A DNA stretch of 44,824 bases, from assembly GCA_023663635.1 (NCBI GenBank), contig JAMPHD010000021.1:1-44824 (forward strand). Reading direction: 5' to 3'. The notes under the pieces were generated by a model. That model saw nothing but the letters and a program-made list of their open reading frames with translations, ran no database searches and was not told the DNA's origin. Shown one piece after another: positions 40,714 through 44,824 of this stretch. The translations under genes were made by a program, and so were the position numbers. The DNA comes from Acetatifactor muris. Lineage in GTDB: Bacteria > Bacillota > Clostridia > Lachnospirales > Lachnospiraceae. Position 1 is the stretch's first letter. The number at the start of each line of letters is the position of its first letter.

Positions 40714-42930
40714 ATGGATAAGGCAGAAAAAATAATATTAGAAGTTGAAAAAGCAAAAAGCATCTCTTTGGATGATAGTTTTAGAATAGTTTCATATTGT
40801 ACGCAACTTCTATTACAACATTCGAAGGAAACAGAATTGTCTGCAAGGAAAATAGTAATACATATATTGAATAACTGGGAAAAAGTTGATGGCAATGCAT
40901 ATGAAGTATGGTCTGATTTGATCGAAACGCTAGGTTTTTATCCATATATTCAAAAGAACAGCGTAGATTTAATGATGATGTCATTTGCAGATGATGTGCG
41001 AATGAGTTATTTTCAATCAGATTTCCTGGAGAATACATATCTTCATAAGGAGCAAAAGAAAATTTCTAATTACCTTTTATCGGGAAAGAACATAATTGCC
41101 AGTGCGCCAACAAGTTTTGGGAAAAGCTTGCTCATAGAAGAAATTGTTGCTTCAAAAAAATATAAGAATATTGTCATCATACAGCCAACATTAGCGTTAC
41201 TTGATGAAACTAGATTGAAATTGAAAAAATATGCAGATGACTATAAAATTATAGTAAGAACTTCTCAACCCTATTCTGAAAACAGGAGAAATCTTTTCCT
41301 GCTTACAGCCGAAAGGGTGATGGAATATGAACCCTTGCCGCCGATAGATTTTCTCATTATAGATGAATTTTATAAATTAAGTCTTAGAAGAAAGGATGAT
41401 AGAGCAGATACTTTAAATAATGCCTTTTTAAAGGTAGTCAATAAATTTCATCCTAGATTTTACTTTTTAGGACCTAATATTGATGGAATAACAGATGGAT
41501 TTGCGGAGAAATATGATGCAATATTTTACAAGTCTGATTTTTCCTTAGTAGATTGTAATGTAATAGATAAGAGTAATTTAATAGATTGGAGTCAAAGCGA
41601 TAAACAAATTGACAAAGAAAAAATAGAGATTTTATGCAAGTTATTAAGCGAACTAAAAAATGAACAAACACTTATCTATTGTTCTTCTCCTGCGCGTGCA
41701 AGACGTATGGCAAAAACATATTTAGAATATCTACAAAAAAGGGGATACGAAAAAAGTGATCAAGTACCATTAATAGAATGGATAAATAAAAACATATCGC
41801 CAGAATGGAGCTTGGCTAAGGAATTGCAATATGGTGTAGCAATTCATGACGGATCTTTGCAAAAGCATATGGGAGCATCAATTATTAAATACTTTAATGA
41901 GGGACACTTAAAATGTATTTTTTGTACATCTACAATAATTGAAGGTGTTAATACCAGTGCTAAGAATGTAATCTTATTTGATGAAAAAAAGGGAGGAAAT
42001 GAAATAGATTTTTTTGATTACAGTAATATTAAAGGGCGGTCTGGAAGAATGATGGAGCATTATGTAGGCAGAATATTTAATTTCTGTCATATTCCCGCGC
42101 AAAAATCTATTGTAATAGATATTCCGTTTTATGAACAAGATCCGAAGATATTGACAAATGAAATACTTATTAATATAAAAAGGGAAGATATAAAGCAAGA
42201 AATTAAGGGCCGATATGATCAAATTAATGCACTTCCTACTGATTTATTAGAAGTTATTAAACAAAATGGTGTTTCCGTAAACGGGCAAATTAGAGTTTAT
42301 AATAGATTAATTATTGATTTGAAAACATATGATACATTACAAAATATTCAATGGAGTCAGATGCCTACTTGGGAGCAAATGTCCTATATTTTGGAAGTGG
42401 CAGAAAATAATTTGTTTACCTTTGAAGATAAAAAGGGTATATTTTCGGTAAAGCAACTTGCAAGATATTTGAATATATATAGAACAAAAAAGAACATTAT
42501 TGATATTGTAAATGATATTTATAAGGGCAGAATTAAGTCTGTAAAGAAACTAACAGATGAGAGAAAAGCGAAATATTATGATGAGGCAGTAGAAACAGCA
42601 TTTCATATCTATAGGCATTGGTTTCAATTTACTGTACCAAAGGCGTTTAGAGTTGTTGATAGCATCCAACGCCTAATATGCGAAAGAAGGAGTATTAAAT
42701 CTGGTTCATATAGTTTTTTTGTACAACAATTAGAGAATGATTTTATACGTGAAAATCTATCTATTTTGGTGGAGTTTGGGATTCCAAGCAATGCGGTAAG
42801 AAGATTAGAGAGAGTTGTTCCAGCTGATTTATCAGAAGATGGAGTAGTTGAGTATATTAGAAAAAATCGTAATAGCATAAATGAGATTTTATTGCCATAT
42901 GAAAAAGAAAGATTAGAACAGTGTGTATAG
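40714..42930 (+). CDS. hamB: Hachiman helicase HamB (superfamily 2)
   Basis: A 738-residue helicase. ATG at 40714 with GAGGTGG upstream; the frame runs back into hamA. An N-terminal helical region (about 1-110) precedes the motor: Walker A APTSFGKSLL (131-140), motif Ia VIIQPTLALLDE, Walker B LIIDEFYKLS with DEFY at 217-220, motif III-like region RFYFLGPNI, motif IV LIYCSSPARARRM, motif V FCTSTIIEGVNTSAKNVILF and motif VI IKGRSGRMMEHYVGR. The C-terminal 250 residues are helical and unassigned. It pairs with HamA as the DNA-sensing subunit. Gene order and 8-nt spacing are those of Hachiman. Confidence 0.87.
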   Translation: MDKAEKIILEVEKAKSISLDDSFRIVSYCTQLLLQHSKETELSARKIVIHILNNWEKVDGNAYEVWSDLIETLGFYPYIQKNSVDLMMMSFADDVRMSYFQSDFLENTYLHKEQKKISNYLLSGKNIIASAPTSFGKSLLIEEIVASKKYKNIVIIQPTLALLDETRLKLKKYADDYKIIVRTSQPYSENRRNLFLLTAERVMEYEPLPPIDFLIIDEFYKLSLRRKDDRADTLNNAFLKVVNKFHPRFYFLGPNIDGITDGFAEKYDAIFYKSDFSLVDCNVIDKSNLIDWSQSDKQIDKEKIEILCKLLSELKNEQTLIYCSSPARARRMAKTYLEYLQKRGYEKSDQVPLIEWINKNISPEWSLAKELQYGVAIHDGSLQKHMGASIIKYFNEGHLKCIFCTSTIIEGVNTSAKNVILFDEKKGGNEIDFFDYSNIKGRSGRMMEHYVGRIFNFCHIPAQKSIVIDIPFYEQDPKILTNEILINIKREDIKQEIKGRYDQINALPTDLLEVIKQNGVSVNGQIRVYNRLIIDLKTYDTLQNIQWSQMPTWEQMSYILEVAENNLFTFEDKKGIFSVKQLARYLNIYRTKKNIIDIVNDIYKGRIKSVKKLTDERKAKYYDEAVETAFHIYRHWFQFTVPKAFRVVDSIQRLICERRSIKSGSYSFFVQQLENDFIRENLSILVEFGIPSNAVRRLERVVPADLSEDGVVEYIRKNRNSINEILLPYEKERLEQCV

Positions 42931-42951
42931 TGACTGTGCCATAACAGAAAC

Positions 42952-43101
42952 AAGGCGGAAAGGAAAGAGATCAACCAGGACGAACAGATAGAGAATCAGA
43001 AATTATCCATCCACTATGAAAAAGAATAGAGTCGTGAGAAAGAGATCCGTTCGGAGAAAGCGGAATTTTTGGTTGGGGAAAATGAAAATCGAATAGAATG
43101 A
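42952..43101 (+). pseudogene. Possible gene remnant with an in-frame stop
   Basis: The frame reads KAERKEINQDEQIENQK, then LSIHYEKE, TAG at 43027-43029, then SREKEIRSEKAEFLVGENEN and TGA at 43099-43101. Composition is that of a helical coding segment, but there is no start codon or ribosome site. I cannot name the parent gene, and chance is possible. Confidence 0.3.
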
Positions 43102-43156
43102 ATAAGGCGGCAACTTGATTTTTATATATGTTGCTGCTTTAATACTTGAATTGCAT

Positions 43157-43204
43157 AATAGTCCCCAAAACCGAACCGTATTCGGTTCGGTTTTGGGGAC
43201 TATT
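43157..43204. repeat. Perfect 22-bp inverted repeat with 4-nt loop
   Basis: The arm at 43157-43178 (beginning AATAGTCCCCAAAACCGAAC) is exactly complementary to 43183-43204, with loop TATT. Past one unpaired T, GCA/TGC at 43153-43155 and 43205-43207 extend the pairing. The hairpin lies between hamB and the XRE gene, close to a TATAGT at 43210-43215. It may be a hamB terminator, an operator for the XRE protein, or a mobile-repeat remnant. Confidence 0.85.
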
Positions 43205-43254
43205 TGCGATATAGTAAAATAAATGGGATTATGTGAGTTTTGGAGGTGCAAGTT

Positions 43255-43500
43255 TTGCAAAAAATAAAAGGCTCAAAAACATTTGGATATCACTTGAAAA
43301 TGCTGCGTTTAGAAGCAGGACCCGGAGTAGCCGAACTTACCAGATATATGCAATTATTAGGATGCAATACTACTCGTGAGTGTTGGGTAAAAATAGAAGC
43401 AGGTACACATAATGTTTCAATCGAACAACTATGGGCGTTCAAGGAAGCGTTACACATATCGTATGATAAAATTTTTGAATTTATGGAGGAAGAAAAATGA
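43255..43500 (+). CDS. XRE-type helix-turn-helix protein
   Basis: An 81-residue protein. The TTG at 43255 is chosen because GGAGGTG lies 6 nt upstream. The body matches a small Cro/C1-type HTH: FGYHLKMLRLEAGPGVAELT, RYMQLLGCNTTRECWVKIEA, HNVSIEQLWAFKEALHISYD. Five to six helices fill the whole chain, with no extra domain. The stop overlaps the start of the DUF3883 gene (ATGA), so the two are translationally coupled, as in autoregulated defence or restriction controller pairs (C protein logic). The large palindrome just upstream could be its operator. Confidence 0.8.
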   Translation: MQKIKGSKTFGYHLKMLRLEAGPGVAELTRYMQLLGCNTTRECWVKIEAGTHNVSIEQLWAFKEALHISYDKIFEFMEEEK

Positions 43501-44759
43501 CAGAACATGTTGCAGCTATATTGTATCACAAAATTCAAGACTCGGATTTTACCAATATGTATGGGGTAAAAAAACCAATAAGTGGTGGTGGACAAACCTA
43601 TATACAAGCAGCGGGTTACACTCGAGAAGAGCTTGATGGGATGTTTTCGCAGGCGGATGACATCTTTAATACGCCTGAATTTTGGGATGAGGGCGCTCTT
43701 TATCCAAGAAAAAGATATACATTCCAAGCAACAGTTGTCGGCAGCACGGTTGCTGCAGACATTGAACTTGCGCCAAGAACTGGTAGAAAAGATTATCGTA
43801 TAGCTAGGCAAAACTTAAAGTATCGCCATCCTGCATGGCAGACAAGCAATGGATTTCCAGAGCCAAATCGCAATAGTCGTGGTGAATATATCTATGAAAA
43901 AAATTACCCTCATATAATCGATAATCTTTTTGTTCTCATTATAAAAACAACTTGTGAAGATGGTACAGTAAAGTTTTATGCTACTTATATAGATTCTGAA
44001 GATCTCCCTATCACTTGGCCTTCAGGGGTTGGGTTAGAGGATATTTTTTCTAAAGGCAAACATCAAGGAATCATATTCTATGCTGAACAGTATTTACGTT
44101 TTGTAAACGACAGAAATATGCCATTTGCTATTGGTTCTGCCGCAGATGACGAAATAGGAAATGTTAGTTTGCCTATCAATTTCAATGAAATGTCTGATGA
44201 TGCGGTGGAGTATGCTACGAGGGAGATATCGCTTGTTGTAGATGTTTCTAAAGTAACAATCACTAAAGTAGAAACGCCTCAATTAAAGAAGAGGAAAACT
44301 CGGTCAGAAAGAAAAACTGTGGTCAAGGACATTAACTATGCAAGAAGATACAGGAATCTTAAAAAAATTGGCGATATTGGTGAGCTTTTAGCAATTGAGG
44401 TGGAAAGAAAAAGACTAATTGCTGAAGGAAGGTTGGATTTGGCAAATCGCATAGAACATGTTGCTTGCACAAGGGGTGATGGTTTGGGATTTGATATTTT
44501 GTCATTTGAAAAGTTTGGAACAGGATACAGAGAAAAGTATATAGAGGTTAAAGCTACTACTGGCGGAAAAAATAAACCTTTTGAAATAACATCCAACGAA
44601 GTCGAAGTATCTGAAGAAAAAGGTGACCAATACTGTGTTTATAGATTTTACGGACTAAGTAGTACTGCAAAAGAGATACGTTATTACGAGTGTCGTGGAA
44701 AGATTAAAGACAATTTTACCTTGGAAGCAACAGTTTTTAAAGCTCATTATAAAGGATAA
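43497..44759 (+). CDS. DUF3883-type nuclease-like protein with unassigned N-terminal domain
   Basis: A 420-residue protein, ATG at 43497 with GGAGG upstream. The C-terminal 140 residues look like DUF3883: KKIGDIGELLAIEVERKRLI, CTRGDGLGFDILSF (Asp333), YIEVKATTGGKNKPFEITSN (Glu350, Lys352), a PDDEXK-like D...E-x-K triad, then GDQYCVYRFYGLS. The N-terminal 260 residues (YRIARQNLKYRHPAWQTSNG, KNYPHIIDNLFVLIIKTTC, FYATYIDSEDLPITWPSGVG) are strand-rich and unassigned, perhaps a DNA or modified-base recognition domain. A basic hinge (KKRKTRSERK) links the halves. It is probably a DNA-targeting effector controlled by the XRE protein. The last 65 nt of the window show no gene. Confidence 0.75.
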   Translation: MTEHVAAILYHKIQDSDFTNMYGVKKPISGGGQTYIQAAGYTREELDGMFSQADDIFNTPEFWDEGALYPRKRYTFQATVVGSTVAADIELAPRTGRKDYRIARQNLKYRHPAWQTSNGFPEPNRNSRGEYIYEKNYPHIIDNLFVLIIKTTCEDGTVKFYATYIDSEDLPITWPSGVGLEDIFSKGKHQGIIFYAEQYLRFVNDRNMPFAIGSAADDEIGNVSLPINFNEMSDDAVEYATREISLVVDVSKVTITKVETPQLKKRKTRSERKTVVKDINYARRYRNLKKIGDIGELLAIEVERKRLIAEGRLDLANRIEHVACTRGDGLGFDILSFEKFGTGYREKYIEVKATTGGKNKPFEITSNEVEVSEEKGDQYCVYRFYGLSSTAKEIRYYECRGKIKDNFTLEATVFKAHYKG

Positions 44760-44824
44760 GTAGGTTAAAGGGTGTATGAAACTTTTTCTGTAAATAGCTA
44801 TTAAGCAACAGGTCTTCTGTGATA

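Noticed and set aside
1..44824. CRISPR arrays, tRNAs, rRNAs, transposases, integrases
   Set aside because: No regularly spaced repeats, no cloverleaf with a CCA-adjacent acceptor, and no DDE or recombinase motifs were seen.

Overview
The window looks like a chromosomal segment of a spore-forming anaerobic Firmicute, most likely Lachnospiraceae (Clostridia). The reasons are three spoVA genes (spoVAB, spoVAA, spoVAC), strong AGGAGG ribosome sites with frequent TTG/GTG starts, sigma-A promoters with 17-nt spacers, and several small proteins of a type I associate with Lachnospiraceae (the DUF6062-like protein and two Cys-rich basic proteins). This assignment is inference; no rRNA or other phylogenetic marker is present.

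Layout. (1) 1-718 is an AT-rich type II toxin-antitoxin pair. (2) 837-2923 is GC-richer core: a membrane-anchored acidic protein, a TetR regulator and a Cys-rich DUF6062-like protein. (3) 3090-4112 is an AT-rich island with one DUF1016/YhcG-type PDDEXK protein. (4) 4266-7879 holds an MBOAT acyltransferase with an SGNH hydrolase (cell-envelope O-acylation) and an M19 dipeptidase. (5) 7955-15080 mixes cyclic-di-GMP signalling with sporulation: a PocR sensor whose kinase domain lacks its phospho-acceptor His, an EAL protein, spoVAB, spoVAA, a membrane-bound EAL protein, then spoVAC. (6) 15144-17341 is an AhpC plus AhpF-like peroxide-detoxification pair. (7) 17483-18304 is a YhfC-type intramembrane protease behind a highly structured leader. 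(8) 18336-18970 is a second toxin-antitoxin pair on the minus strand with a palindromic operator. (9) 19368-23053 is a heterodimeric multidrug-type ABC exporter preceded by a multi-hairpin leader. (10) 23144-28448 is a family-5 peptide ABC importer. (11) 28467-35293 holds a CZB chemoreceptor, a Ca2+-type P-ATPase, and a GH2 protein that appears to lack both catalytic glutamates.

From about 35.4 kb to the end the DNA turns AT-rich and accessory. It carries a RelB-like antitoxin beside a RhuM/Fic protein, small Zn-ribbon-like proteins, a lipoprotein, a GIY-YIG-like protein, a Hachiman anti-phage system (hamA, hamB), and an XRE regulator translationally coupled to a DUF3883-type nuclease. Three near-identical terminators and a perfect 22-bp inverted repeat lie among these genes. 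I read this as a defence island. The XRE-DUF3883 pair is the best candidate for a poorly described system.

I saw no tRNA, rRNA, CRISPR array, transposase or integrase. All calls come from reading the sequence; no database search was run.
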